From: Candidatus Gastranaerophilales bacterium
GTDB taxonomy: Bacteria > Cyanobacteriota > Vampirovibrionia > Gastranaerophilales > Gastranaerophilaceae
DNA length: 64,000 nucleotides
Assembly: GCA_944324165.1 (NCBI GenBank)
Contig: CALUVG010000007.1
Coordinates: 1-64,000, forward strand
Direction of reading: 5' to 3'
The notes beneath the pieces are model-generated. The model saw only the letters and a list, made by a program, of their open reading frames with translations, did no database searches and was not told where the DNA came from. Shown here piece after piece: positions 25,541 to 34,539 of this stretch (positions are counted from its first letter, which is position 1; each line of letters begins with the position of its first letter). Both the position numbers and the translations under genes were made by a program.

Positions 25541-27907
25541 TCATTTGATATCTATAACGCTTACCCCATCGCCGCCTTCTGAATTATTTCCCGGTCTGAA
25601 TCCTGCGACATACGGTGATGTTGTTAGAAACTCACGCACGGCTGATTTTAAAGCACCTGTACCGTGTCCATGAATAACTGTTACAGTAGAAATATTTGCA
25701 AGACTTACTTCATCCAGCCAGCTTTCCAAATCATCAAGAGCATCTTCCACACGGTAACCTCTAAGGTCTAATGTATTTGATACACTGTATTTTCGTAAAG
25801 TAAATTTTTCAGAACTTACAGGTATAGAAGAACTCTTCTGTTTTTCAAACTTTTTGTCATAAGAAGCAAGTTTGTTTTTTTTAAGTTTAGTTTTCAAATT
25901 ACCCATTAAAACAGGTACATTATCATTCTTGTCAGGTAAACCTAGAACTATTACGACCTGATTTAATTCTTTCAATAATAATTTATCACCAATTTTTATA
26001 TTTGTCCAGTCTATTTCTTTATATTCTGTTTTTTCTTCATATTCATTGAGTTTTCCCCGGAATTTTTGTTCCAAATTTGCGAGTCTTGCATAAGAACGGC
26101 GTGCAATTTTTTCTGATTTTTCACGTCGTAATTCATCTAGAATGTCTTTTATTTCCGCCTTCACAGACAAGAGTTCATAATCAAATTTATCTTTAATACG
26201 TTTTATTGTTTTTTTCTTATCTTTTTTAATTTCTGTTAAGTTTTCTTCATATTCTTTTTGAGTTGATAAAGATTGTTCTTTTATAATTTCTGTTTCTTGA
26301 AGGTTTTGGGATAATTTTTGCTGTGTTTCCTGTAATTTTTCCACAACAAGAATTGACGGATCTTTGTGTGATATCAACAGATTTTTTGCCTCATCAACAA
26401 TAGACTTGTCCAACCCTAAATTAGAGGCTATCAGTATAGCATTGCTTAATCCAGGTATGCCCATAAGAAGTCTGTACGTTGGTTTTAGCGAAGATGTATC
26501 AAACTCAACTGATGCATTTTTAAAATAAGGATTTGAATATTCAAGTGCTTTCAATTCGCCATAATGCGTTGTAACCGTAGAATACACGCCTTTTTGTGCA
26601 AGATATTCAAGAATAGTTTTTGCTAAAACAGCACCTTCCTGAGGATCTGTACCCGCACAAATTTCATCCAGTAATACAAATGTCTCATCATCACTCTTGT
26701 TCAATATTTCTATAATATTAGTCATATGAGAAGAGAATGTTGACAAATTTTGTAAAATACTCTGATCATCCCCAATATCAGCAAAAATTTGTTTGAACGG
26801 GTAAATTTTCGCCATTGTACATGGCAGAAACAGACCTGTTTTTGCCATTAGAATAAACAACCCTATTGTTTTTAGAGTTACAGTTTTACCGCCGGTGTTG
26901 GATCCGGTAATTATTACGGATTTGTAGTCTTTTCCTATTTCAAAATCATTTGCGACAACATTTTCTACATTACCGATTAATAGTGGATGTTTCATCTTTT
27001 CTAAAGATATAATTTTTTTATCTGATATTTCCGGTTCAATTGCGTGAATTTTTACGGCATACCTTGCTTTTGCAAAGTGAAAATCAATTTGAGTAAGGAT
27101 TTTTTCGCTTGCAGCTATCTCTGTAATTCTTTCACGTATCAGATTTGTCAAAGCAACGAGAATTTTAACAAGTTCAGCATGTATTTGAGATTTTATTTCC
27201 CGTATTTTATTATTTATCGGAACAATAGATTCCGGCTCAATATAAAAGGTTTTATTAGAGGCAGAGACATCATGTACTATCCCGGGAACTTTATTTTTTG
27301 AAGGTGCCATGACCTGAAAAACTATTCTGTCATCACGCGTCGTATAGATATTTTCCTGCAGGTGCTTTTGAAAATCTGCATTATTAAGCAGAGCATTAAC
27401 CTGTTTTTTCAAATTCTTTTCTGTTTCACGTAAGGAGGCATATAATCCTTTAAGTTCAGGGGTCGCATCAGGACGAATATTTAGCGACTCATCAAATGTA
27501 TCAAATATCTCATCTTCAATTTCACGTGCGGAAATTAGACCTCTGGAAAGCGTATGCAGTAAGGCATTTTCTTCAAGATTGTCATTCAAAAATTTTTTAA
27601 CAAGTCTTGATGATCTTAGTGTCTGAGCTGCATCAATCAATTCTTCTTCATTCAGATATCCACTCTGGAGTATTGATTTCAGTTTGTTTACATCGGCAAC
27701 AAATCCAATAGGAAGTTCCGCAGGCAAATCCAGAATATATTTTGCCTCACGGATAAACTGTAGTTCCCGTTTTATATCTCCAACGTTATCTAACGGTTTA
27801 GCCGAAAGACAGAGAGATTTACTCTGTGATATTTTGGCAAATCCGGAAATTTTTTCTAGTATTTTATCAAATTCCAGTGTTTTTAAAGTCTTTATTTCAA
27901 TGCTCAT
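25541..27907 (-). CDS. mutS2: MutS2 recombination/ribosome-rescue factor
   Basis: The 788-aa protein has the MutS2 layout: a MutS-like core, Walker A GSNTGGKT (about 335-342), LLDEICAGTDP (Walker B) and a long coiled coil (about 520-630). A KOW-like segment and a C-terminal Smr nuclease domain (about 710-788, LDLRGYRVEDALDDL, HGHGTG) follow. MutS2 suppresses recombination and, in Bacillus, rescues collided ribosomes. No ribosome-binding site is visible. TACAAT ends 6 nt before the ATG, suggesting a leaderless start. Confidence 0.95.
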   Translation of the reverse strand: MSIEIKTLKTLEFDKILEKISGFAKISQSKSLCLSAKPLDNVGDIKRELQFIREAKYILDLPAELPIGFVADVNKLKSILQSGYLNEEELIDAAQTLRSSRLVKKFLNDNLEENALLHTLSRGLISAREIEDEIFDTFDESLNIRPDATPELKGLYASLRETEKNLKKQVNALLNNADFQKHLQENIYTTRDDRIVFQVMAPSKNKVPGIVHDVSASNKTFYIEPESIVPINNKIREIKSQIHAELVKILVALTNLIRERITEIAASEKILTQIDFHFAKARYAVKIHAIEPEISDKKIISLEKMKHPLLIGNVENVVANDFEIGKDYKSVIITGSNTGGKTVTLKTIGLFILMAKTGLFLPCTMAKIYPFKQIFADIGDDQSILQNLSTFSSHMTNIIEILNKSDDETFVLLDEICAGTDPQEGAVLAKTILEYLAQKGVYSTVTTHYGELKALEYSNPYFKNASVEFDTSSLKPTYRLLMGIPGLSNAILIASNLGLDKSIVDEAKNLLISHKDPSILVVEKLQETQQKLSQNLQETEIIKEQSLSTQKEYEENLTEIKKDKKKTIKRIKDKFDYELLSVKAEIKDILDELRREKSEKIARRSYARLANLEQKFRGKLNEYEEKTEYKEIDWTNIKIGDKLLLKELNQVVIVLGLPDKNDNVPVLMGNLKTKLKKNKLASYDKKFEKQKSSSIPVSSEKFTLRKYSVSNTLDLRGYRVEDALDDLESWLDEVSLANISTVTVIHGHGTGALKSAVREFLTTSPYVAGFRPGNNSEGGDGVSVIDIK

Positions 27908-27949
27908 AACCGTATTGTAAGCATAAAATACAATTCAATGCAAGGTTAT

Positions 27950-28873
27950 TTAATCAAGATAAACATCTTCAAGCAGTTTTATTTCAAACTCTGTACCTGC
28001 CGGTATAGAAATTCTGCCGCCTTTAGCAAATATTGCAAAAACAGGTGAGCCAACTATATTAACCCCGTAAACAACAACACCTGCAACTGCCGTAAACGGA
28101 GTTAAAATCAGAGTCCAAGGATTTTGCGCAAGTTTAACAGTTGCCCGCATTGATTTTCTGTAAAATTTTGCACCGGGTTTTGTTGAATTTGCAACGCCCT
28201 TCCAGTATTGACGTTTACCTTTTATATTATTAACAAATATTTTTTTACCGTTTGCTTTTGTGATTTTTGCCGAAACTTTACGTGTTACTCCGCGAAAAAT
28301 CATTCTATCGACATTTATTACTATCAGACCGCCATTTCCGGTAAACTGAGGAGGGTGAGTTTCTTCAATAGTTGCTTTAAAAATCGTACCTGCAGGGATT
28401 GTTACATACCTTTTAGTTACACTTTCAGTTGTTTTAAAAGACATTGTTGCATTTTCTGCAGTATAATCAGATATTGCAGTAAGCGATTTTACTTTAAATT
28501 TGGTCCCTTTTTTAATCTTTATAGCCGCAATACCTTCTCGGGAGTAATTTTTATTATTTTCCTGTCCGGGCAAATTTTGAATACGTTTTGGAGCCTTTTT
28601 GTCAGTATCTGTTATTGTAGGAAGAATTTTAGGCGGAGGCGTACTTGGTACTGTTTGATCGGAGCCGGTGGCAGGTAATTTAGGAACAGAAGAGGTTTCA
28701 ACTTCTGTTTTAGTCAGCGGCGGCAATAAATCTTTTTCAATTTGTGAAGGATTATAATGCTTACGTATTTCTTCATCGACAGATGTATCAAGTTCTAAAG
28801 CCAATGCTGACATTGAAAAGATTGACAATGCCAGCATCATACTAAGTATTTTTTTGAAAAGCGAACTTTTCAC
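27950..28873 (-). CDS. Secreted protein with repeated IPAGT motifs
   Basis: The 307-aa protein has a signal peptide (residues 1-25), a disordered Pro/Thr/Lys-rich stretch (about 45-110) and a beta-rich body. The body holds two IPAGTxFxxxL motifs (ITIPAGTIF-type near 160 and the C-terminal SIPAGTEFEIKLLEDV). This motif is common in periplasmic or outer-membrane proteins of secretion and conjugation systems, but I cannot assign a family. The start is GTG with GAGGA 8 nt upstream. gltD lies 16 bp upstream on the same strand, so the two may be co-transcribed. Confidence 0.6.
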   Translation of the reverse strand: MKSSLFKKILSMMLALSIFSMSALALELDTSVDEEIRKHYNPSQIEKDLLPPLTKTEVETSSVPKLPATGSDQTVPSTPPPKILPTITDTDKKAPKRIQNLPGQENNKNYSREGIAAIKIKKGTKFKVKSLTAISDYTAENATMSFKTTESVTKRYVTIPAGTIFKATIEETHPPQFTGNGGLIVINVDRMIFRGVTRKVSAKITKANGKKIFVNNIKGKRQYWKGVANSTKPGAKFYRKSMRATVKLAQNPWTLILTPFTAVAGVVVYGVNIVGSPVFAIFAKGGRISIPAGTEFEIKLLEDVYLD

Positions 28874-28889
28874 TGCAAAATTCCTCTTG

Positions 28890-30260
28890 CTATTTCAGTA
28901 ATTCATTAATTGCTTTAGCTGCTTTTTTACCTGCCCCCATTGCGTTTATGGCATTAGATTCACCTACGGGAGCGACGTCACCACCAGCATAAACAGTTGG
29001 TATATTTGTACATCTGGTTTCGCCGTCAACAGTAATATAGCCGCGTTTGTCGGTTAAAATATCCAGACCTTCGGCTTCTGCTGAGCGTTGAATAATAGGG
29101 TTTGGACCTGTGCCAAGCGCAACAATAACCGTATCAAGTTCCATTCTTTCAACTTTTCCGGTAGAAACAGGTCTGCGGCGTCCGCTTTCATCAGGTTCGC
29201 CCAATTCCATAACTTCAAGGTCAACAGCTTTGACATAACCGTCCTCACCTATAATTTCTTTTGGGGCGTAAAGGAATTTAAACACAACGCCTTCTTCTTT
29301 AGCATGACGAATTTCTTCCAGACGGGCAGGAAGTTCTTTTTCTGTACGTCTGTATATAATGTAAACTTCTTCAAATCCAACACGTACAGCCGTTCTTGCA
29401 GCATCCATTGCTACATTACCGCCGCCGAATACTGCAACCTTTTTGCCAACCCTTAATGGTGTAGGACTGTTTGGCTGACCGGCATGCATAAGATTGACAC
29501 GTGTCAGAAATTCATTTGCAGAAAATACGCCGTTCAAGTTTTCCCCAGGAACATGCAGCATTTTAGGAAGTCCGGCACCTGAACAAATAAATATTGCATC
29601 AAATCCATCTTCTTTTAGTTGTTTCAAAGTAATGGATTTTCCGACAATCACATTGGTAAGGAATTTAACTCCCATAGCTTTCAGGTTGTCAATTTCTCTA
29701 TCAAGCACTGTTCGAGGAAGTCTGAAAGGCGGAATACCATAACGCAAAACGCCGCCCAGTTCATGAAGTGCCTCAAAAACAACTACTTCATGACCGGCTT
29801 TTCTCAAATCTGCAGCGGCAGTAATACCTGCACAACCTGATCCGACAACAGCAACTTTTTTCCCTGAAGGTTTAATTTCCGGCATATCTGCTTTTGTGTT
29901 GTCGCCGACATATCTTTCTAATGCGCCGATAGCAACAGGAAGACCTTTAATACCTAAAACACAATTACCTTCACATTGACGTTCCTGTGGACAAACACGA
30001 CCGCATACGGACGGCAGCATACTGGTTTCACGAATAATTTCACCAGCCTTTTCAAGATTGTCCTCTTTTATTGCTTGAATAAATTGTGGTATTTGAATAT
30101 TAACCGGACATCCTTGAACGCATCTCGGATTTTTACAATTTAAACATCTTGATGCCTCAAGTTTTACCTGTTCCTGAGTAAGATTACTTTCTACCGGATC
30201 AAAGTTATGTCTTCTTTGCATTTTATCTTGTTCTTGCACATGTTGTCTTTCTATTGCCAT
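28890..30260 (-). CDS. gltD: NADPH-dependent glutamate synthase small-subunit family oxidoreductase
   Basis: The 456-aa protein has Fe-S ligands C39, C42, C47, C51 and C86, C90, C96, C100. A FAD Rossmann motif VVGSGCAGITAAADL and a NADPH motif VFGGGNVAMDAA follow. It feeds electrons from NADPH to a glutamate synthase large subunit, or acts alone as the homotetrameric archaeal-type form. No gltB is adjacent. An NfnB-like ferredoxin:NADP role is another possibility, but no NfnA-like gene is present. GGGG precedes the ATG. Confidence 0.85.
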   Translation of the reverse strand: MAIERQHVQEQDKMQRRHNFDPVESNLTQEQVKLEASRCLNCKNPRCVQGCPVNIQIPQFIQAIKEDNLEKAGEIIRETSMLPSVCGRVCPQERQCEGNCVLGIKGLPVAIGALERYVGDNTKADMPEIKPSGKKVAVVGSGCAGITAAADLRKAGHEVVVFEALHELGGVLRYGIPPFRLPRTVLDREIDNLKAMGVKFLTNVIVGKSITLKQLKEDGFDAIFICSGAGLPKMLHVPGENLNGVFSANEFLTRVNLMHAGQPNSPTPLRVGKKVAVFGGGNVAMDAARTAVRVGFEEVYIIYRRTEKELPARLEEIRHAKEEGVVFKFLYAPKEIIGEDGYVKAVDLEVMELGEPDESGRRRPVSTGKVERMELDTVIVALGTGPNPIIQRSAEAEGLDILTDKRGYITVDGETRCTNIPTVYAGGDVAPVGESNAINAMGAGKKAAKAINELLK

Positions 30261-30366
30261 CTTATATCCCCTTTAATAAATGTGTAATTTAATAATATTA
30301 TTATAAATTAAAGATATTTGATATGCAAGAAGTTCTTTTATATAAAAGTAAGTTCGGTATAAAAAA

Positions 30367-30398
30367 CAAAAAGGGACAAAATGCGTTGCCCCTTTTTG
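30367..30398 (-). terminator. pckA terminator
   Basis: CAAAAAGGGACAA (30367-30379) pairs with TTGCCCCTTTTTG (30386-30398), with one A-C mismatch. On the minus strand it is followed by TTTTTT. Confidence 0.75.
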
Positions 30399-30420
30399 AT
30401 AAAAACATATTCAGCCGTAA

Positions 30421-32082
30421 TTACACTCCGGCAAGTGCCGTAGCTTCTTTTACGACCGCTTGTAATGCTTCAAGTGCATCTGCTGGAAGTTTGTCAATTC
30501 CTGCTTTTTCAGTTTCTCTGGATTTAACGAATTCAATTCTGTCCTGCATACGGGCAACAAATTGTTTTGCGTATTCTTTATTAGAGAATGATGCATCAAA
30601 TCCTTCAACATCCATAATTTCAATGTCAGAGAAATTTTCCCATTTATGGAATTTAGCAGTTCCTTCAACAATAGATTCTATAATACCTAAAGTGTGTTTA
30701 GGTTGAACTTTTGTTCCCATAAATTCTCCTGTATTCAGGATATAACAGTCAACGCCATCGGCAATTAATTGTTTAAATCTTGTATAGTCAACTTCTAGAG
30801 GATAAACTCTGAACGGGTTTGCATAAGGTTCGACCACCAACGCATTAGGATCGACTCCTGCTGCCAATCTTTCTGCAGAAGTACGTTTTGTTGCCAGAGT
30901 AGCACCCATTGCGGCACCTAAAGATGCTCCTGATAATTTTAATACCGGAGGAATTGTAGGATCTTTCATCAACCAGAAAATTGCGTTAATTGGCTCATCA
31001 ATTCTATCAACTCTGTTTGGAGACCACAATTTTGATTTAACAGCACGTCCGTTACCGTTTCTTATATCTTCGGTTACTGAAACAACTTTTCCGTCTGCAA
31101 GCTGTATAGCCCCTGCGTTTTGCTGTGTCAAAATGTACTTATTGTCTTCACAGCCAATAGGATAGTCAGCTGTTTTATCAAAGTATGCAGGTTCAAGTGC
31201 AATTGTATATTTGTCATGTACATTAATAACAAATGCATCATCGTGTAAAACTGTAATATTGTATTTGTTATTGTGTTTAGCATGTGTAATTGTGGATTTA
31301 CCTGAGCCGGACAGACCGAAGACTGCTACCTGGAAGGATTTTCCGTTATCAAGATTATAACGTTTCATACCGCCATGGCATGATGCATAACCGTTACGCG
31401 CTGCGCAGCCCCAGGCAAGAGTTAATGTACCTTTTTTATGTTCACCAAAGTATCTCATACCTAAAATTGCGGCACAGTTGTGTTCCGGATCAAAGAATGT
31501 CAGTCCGTATGGAAAATCAGGATGTGACCAATCCGGATCTGAGAATACAAATATATCACCATCCGGCAATTGACGGGATTCAGCATACATATTTGCATAA
31601 GCTTCATTTATGTATTGGAAATTTAACATCCATGAGTACATAATATTTTCAAAGCCTTCAGGAATCATAAGGTGAGCTTTTACCATAAAATCCTGTTCCA
31701 GACCTACAACAACTTCTGTTTTATACATAAGTTTGTCGCGTGTTTGATAAATAGCTTCACGAATGATAGGTAATAAATACTTCAAATCGCAGTTAGGTTC
31801 GCCAACAATTTTTCTTGCGGCAGCACAACGTCCAACAACTGTTCCATCGTTAAATAATAACTGGTTTGCCCCTTGCGGAAGACCTATTTTTTCAGGTTTG
31901 TAAACCGGCATTCCCGTTAATTCAATTGTTCCCGGGCTGTTTTTAGCTAATTTGTAAGCTTCTGATACTGATTTAACTTCTTCGACATTGTTGCCGAAAA
32001 ATGGGGCTGTAATTGTCGCACGTGCTGCTGACATCAGTTTTTTTAATTCTTCTGAGTCAGTAAAAAATTCTTTTGTTGCCAT
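30421..32082 (-). CDS. pckA: ATP-type phosphoenolpyruvate carboxykinase
   Basis: The 553-aa protein has the ATP-PEPCK signatures: P-loop GLSGSGKST, the metal-binding HDDAFV block, and arginine and adenine contacts near the C-terminus. It interconverts oxaloacetate and PEP. In fermenting anaerobes it often runs in the carboxylating, ATP-forming direction. The ATG at 32082 is chosen because AAGGAG lies 8 nt upstream; an upstream in-frame ATG would include the ribosome-binding site in the coding region. It is monocistronic. Confidence 0.93.
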   Translation of the reverse strand: MATKEFFTDSEELKKLMSAARATITAPFFGNNVEEVKSVSEAYKLAKNSPGTIELTGMPVYKPEKIGLPQGANQLLFNDGTVVGRCAAARKIVGEPNCDLKYLLPIIREAIYQTRDKLMYKTEVVVGLEQDFMVKAHLMIPEGFENIMYSWMLNFQYINEAYANMYAESRQLPDGDIFVFSDPDWSHPDFPYGLTFFDPEHNCAAILGMRYFGEHKKGTLTLAWGCAARNGYASCHGGMKRYNLDNGKSFQVAVFGLSGSGKSTITHAKHNNKYNITVLHDDAFVINVHDKYTIALEPAYFDKTADYPIGCEDNKYILTQQNAGAIQLADGKVVSVTEDIRNGNGRAVKSKLWSPNRVDRIDEPINAIFWLMKDPTIPPVLKLSGASLGAAMGATLATKRTSAERLAAGVDPNALVVEPYANPFRVYPLEVDYTRFKQLIADGVDCYILNTGEFMGTKVQPKHTLGIIESIVEGTAKFHKWENFSDIEIMDVEGFDASFSNKEYAKQFVARMQDRIEFVKSRETEKAGIDKLPADALEALQAVVKEATALAGV

Positions 32083-32186
32083 AATTTTTCTCCTTTTTAA
32101 TGACAATATATCTCTTAATATAAAATTCCAAACTATTGATACATATTCACAATAGCATAAACATAATCAAAGCTCAATCAGCAAAT

Positions 32187-32218
32187 TAAAAACGCCTTAA
32201 ATTATTAAGGCGTTTTTA
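32187..32218. terminator. Intrinsic terminator
   Basis: AACGCCTTAA (32191-32200) pairs with TTAAGGCGTT (32205-32214), flanked by A4 and T5. It ends the minus-strand gene at 32235. Confidence 0.88.
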
Positions 32219-32234
32219 ATATAATATATCATTT

Positions 32235-33059
32235 TTAATTTAATTCACCCAGTTCACGGGCTCTTGCATTAGCCAAAACAGCCTGCGCAGTTTTAAGATT
32301 AGTATAGTTTTGAGCCGCTTGACGATTACGTACAGCACTGTGGTTTAATGAATGTACAACTGCTGAAACTCCAATTGCAAGTGGAGCGAATGCCAATCCT
32401 AATTTACCCATACCTTTAATTGCAGGATGAATTTTGTCTGACATTTTGATATATGCATTAGCAACATTTTTAACTACTTTGTTGTTGTCAAATGCAACTA
32501 CTTTTCTTGCAACATTTTTCCAGAACGGCATAGGATTTTTACTAATTAAAGCCTTAGCGGCATTTGAGATACCACTGCCAGCCGCATAATATGTTGCTGC
32601 CGCAGCACCGAAGGCTGCTGCCATCGCCGTGTATGGCTGATTATTTGTAAATTTTCTGAATTTTTCGGATTTTTCTTCCAGTTTACCTGCGGCTGTGCCG
32701 ACTGCAATAGCTGCAGCTAAGGCTCCACCCCATCTGCCTAATGTTTTGGCTCCTGTTATTACTCTTGCAGCGGAACCGGGCATAATTTTAGCCCCTAAAA
32801 GTTTAGCAGGTTCACCTCTGGTTAATACTGTATCACGTACGGCTGCAACAACAGGTAATGACATTATAGCCGCATTATTAATCTTTCTGTGTTTGTCATC
32901 ATCAGTCTGAACACATGCCTGATAGTAGGCAAAAGCCTTTAAATCTCTATCAGGTATACTGATAGCAGCATCAATATTTGCTCTGCGTTTTGCTCCTGAT
33001 GCTTTTGAGCCTTGTGCACCCTGACCAAAGGACTGATTATTTATTGCTTGAATTTGCAT
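32235..33059 (-). CDS. Alanine-rich helical protein with N-terminal NQSFG leader
   Basis: The 274-aa protein starts with the leader MQIQAINNQSFGQGAQGSK, related to leaders of three other proteins here. A basic, Ala-rich body follows, with several moderately hydrophobic helices (about 60-80, 95-120, 140-165, 205-230) and no classical signal peptide. No family is recognised, and weak membrane association is possible. It is monocistronic with a terminator. A clear ribosome-binding site is lacking; AAGGG lies rather far upstream. Confidence 0.6.
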   Translation of the reverse strand: MQIQAINNQSFGQGAQGSKASGAKRRANIDAAISIPDRDLKAFAYYQACVQTDDDKHRKINNAAIMSLPVVAAVRDTVLTRGEPAKLLGAKIMPGSAARVITGAKTLGRWGGALAAAIAVGTAAGKLEEKSEKFRKFTNNQPYTAMAAAFGAAAATYYAAGSGISNAAKALISKNPMPFWKNVARKVVAFDNNKVVKNVANAYIKMSDKIHPAIKGMGKLGLAFAPLAIGVSAVVHSLNHSAVRNRQAAQNYTNLKTAQAVLANARARELGELN

Positions 33060-33156
33060 AATTTACACACACCCTTCATTTTACACAATTATTGTACTAT
33101 ATTTAAAACTAAAAGTAAAATTTTTTGCTATAATTGTAGTTTTAATTTCATAAATA

Positions 33157-33186
33157 TTTACAATTATTTACTGTTTCATATATAAT
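33157..33186 (+). promoter_or_regulatory. mtaB promoter with leaderless start
   Basis: TTTACA (33157-33162), an 18-bp spacer and a perfect TATAAT (33181-33186). Exactly 6 nt later the mtaB ATG begins. No Shine-Dalgarno sequence exists between them. Confidence 0.7.
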
Positions 33187-33192
33187 ACAGAA

Positions 33193-34488
33193 ATGAAGAC
33201 ATTTTACATTCACACAATGGGCTGTAAATCAAATCAGTTTGAAAGTGCCATTATAAAAGAAAATTTAATTAAGAACGGGATGATAGAAGTAAAAAATATT
33301 GAGGATGCCGATATCTTTATTTTGAATTCCTGTACTGTAACACATAAAAGTGATAATGAGGCTTTTTATTTACTGCGAAGTGCCAAACACAAAAAAAATG
33401 GTATTATCACTGTTTTAACAGGTTGCATTGCTCAGATTGAAAAAGAAAAACTTCTTAAATATGATTTTGTTGATTATGTATTGGGAAATGACGAAAAGCT
33501 GCAGTTTTTTGAGATGTTAGAGAAAATTCATTCCTTAAATGTAAAATGTGCGGCTAATGATATTATGCAGCTTAATCAATTTCACGCTGCCGTTCTTGAA
33601 GATATGGCAAAAACACGTGCAAGTTTGAAAATTCAGGACGGATGCGACAACAGATGTTCATATTGCATAATTCCTTTTGCAAGAGGAAAAAGCAGAAGTG
33701 CTGATATTAATTTTGTAATAGAACAAATAAATAATTTTTCTAATCACGGATTTAAAGAAGTTGTGTTAACAGGTATTCACATCGGACAGTGGGGTAAGGA
33801 TATCGGGCTGGAATTATTAGATTTACTAAAGGAGATTGAGACGCAGACAACAATTGCCCGCTATCGTCTGGGGTCTTTAAATCCGCTGGAAATTACGGAT
33901 AAATTACTTGAATTTTTACAACAATCCAATAAATTCTGTCCGCATTTTCACCTATCGCTCCAATCAGCTTGCAATAAGACTTTACGGGCTATGAACAGAT
34001 TTTATACTGTCGAAGATTATCTCAAACAGATTGATAGAATTAACGCAATGTTTGATTTACCGTTTTTGGGAAGTGATATAATAACCGGATTTGCTGGAGA
34101 AACTCCTGAAGATTTTGAAACTACACGTCAAAATCTTAATAAATCCGGACTTTCTCAAATTCATACTTTCCCTTACTCAATAAGACAGGGCACCATAGGT
34201 GCGGCATCGAAAGAGCAGGTTGAAGATATTGAAAAAGATAGGCGAGCATCTATCGTAAAAGAAATATCAAAGAAAAAATACAACGATTTTGTGCTGAAAA
34301 ATATCGGCAAAACTCGTGAAATTCTATTAGAAAAACATCCGGATAAAAAAACAGGGTTAATGAAGGGAATTACGCGTAATTATCTTACGGTTATAACTGA
34401 CTCAAAAGATGTTGCTATTGCAAACACCCTGCAAAAAGCTAAAATTATAAACTTTGAAAACAATAAAATCTTTTGTGAAATTTTGTAA
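33193..34488 (+). CDS. mtaB: tRNA t6A37 methylthiotransferase MtaB
   Basis: The 431-aa radical-SAM methylthiotransferase has N-terminal cluster ligands C11, C47 and C78, the SAM cluster C151xxxC155xxC158 (DNRCSYC) and a C-terminal TRAM-like domain. The sequence subtype (TMGCKSNQFESA, NSCTVTHKSD) fits MtaB rather than MiaB or RimO. It adds a methylthio group to t6A37 of tRNAs. It appears to be translated from a leaderless mRNA. A CheR-like gene follows after 51 bp. Confidence 0.93.
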   Translation: MKTFYIHTMGCKSNQFESAIIKENLIKNGMIEVKNIEDADIFILNSCTVTHKSDNEAFYLLRSAKHKKNGIITVLTGCIAQIEKEKLLKYDFVDYVLGNDEKLQFFEMLEKIHSLNVKCAANDIMQLNQFHAAVLEDMAKTRASLKIQDGCDNRCSYCIIPFARGKSRSADINFVIEQINNFSNHGFKEVVLTGIHIGQWGKDIGLELLDLLKEIETQTTIARYRLGSLNPLEITDKLLEFLQQSNKFCPHFHLSLQSACNKTLRAMNRFYTVEDYLKQIDRINAMFDLPFLGSDIITGFAGETPEDFETTRQNLNKSGLSQIHTFPYSIRQGTIGAASKEQVEDIEKDRRASIVKEISKKKYNDFVLKNIGKTREILLEKHPDKKTGLMKGITRNYLTVITDSKDVAIANTLQKAKIINFENNKIFCEIL

Positions 34489-34539
34489 ATTTCATCTTTG
34501 GTAAACGCATTTTATTTTTTGTTTTAACTTTATCAAGGT

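Noticed and set aside
28208-28678. 156-aa plus-strand open frame across the IPAGT protein
   Set aside because: It is Cys/Phe/Tyr-rich, typical of a complementary-strand shadow; the minus-strand protein has a signal peptide, a ribosome-binding site and internal repeats.
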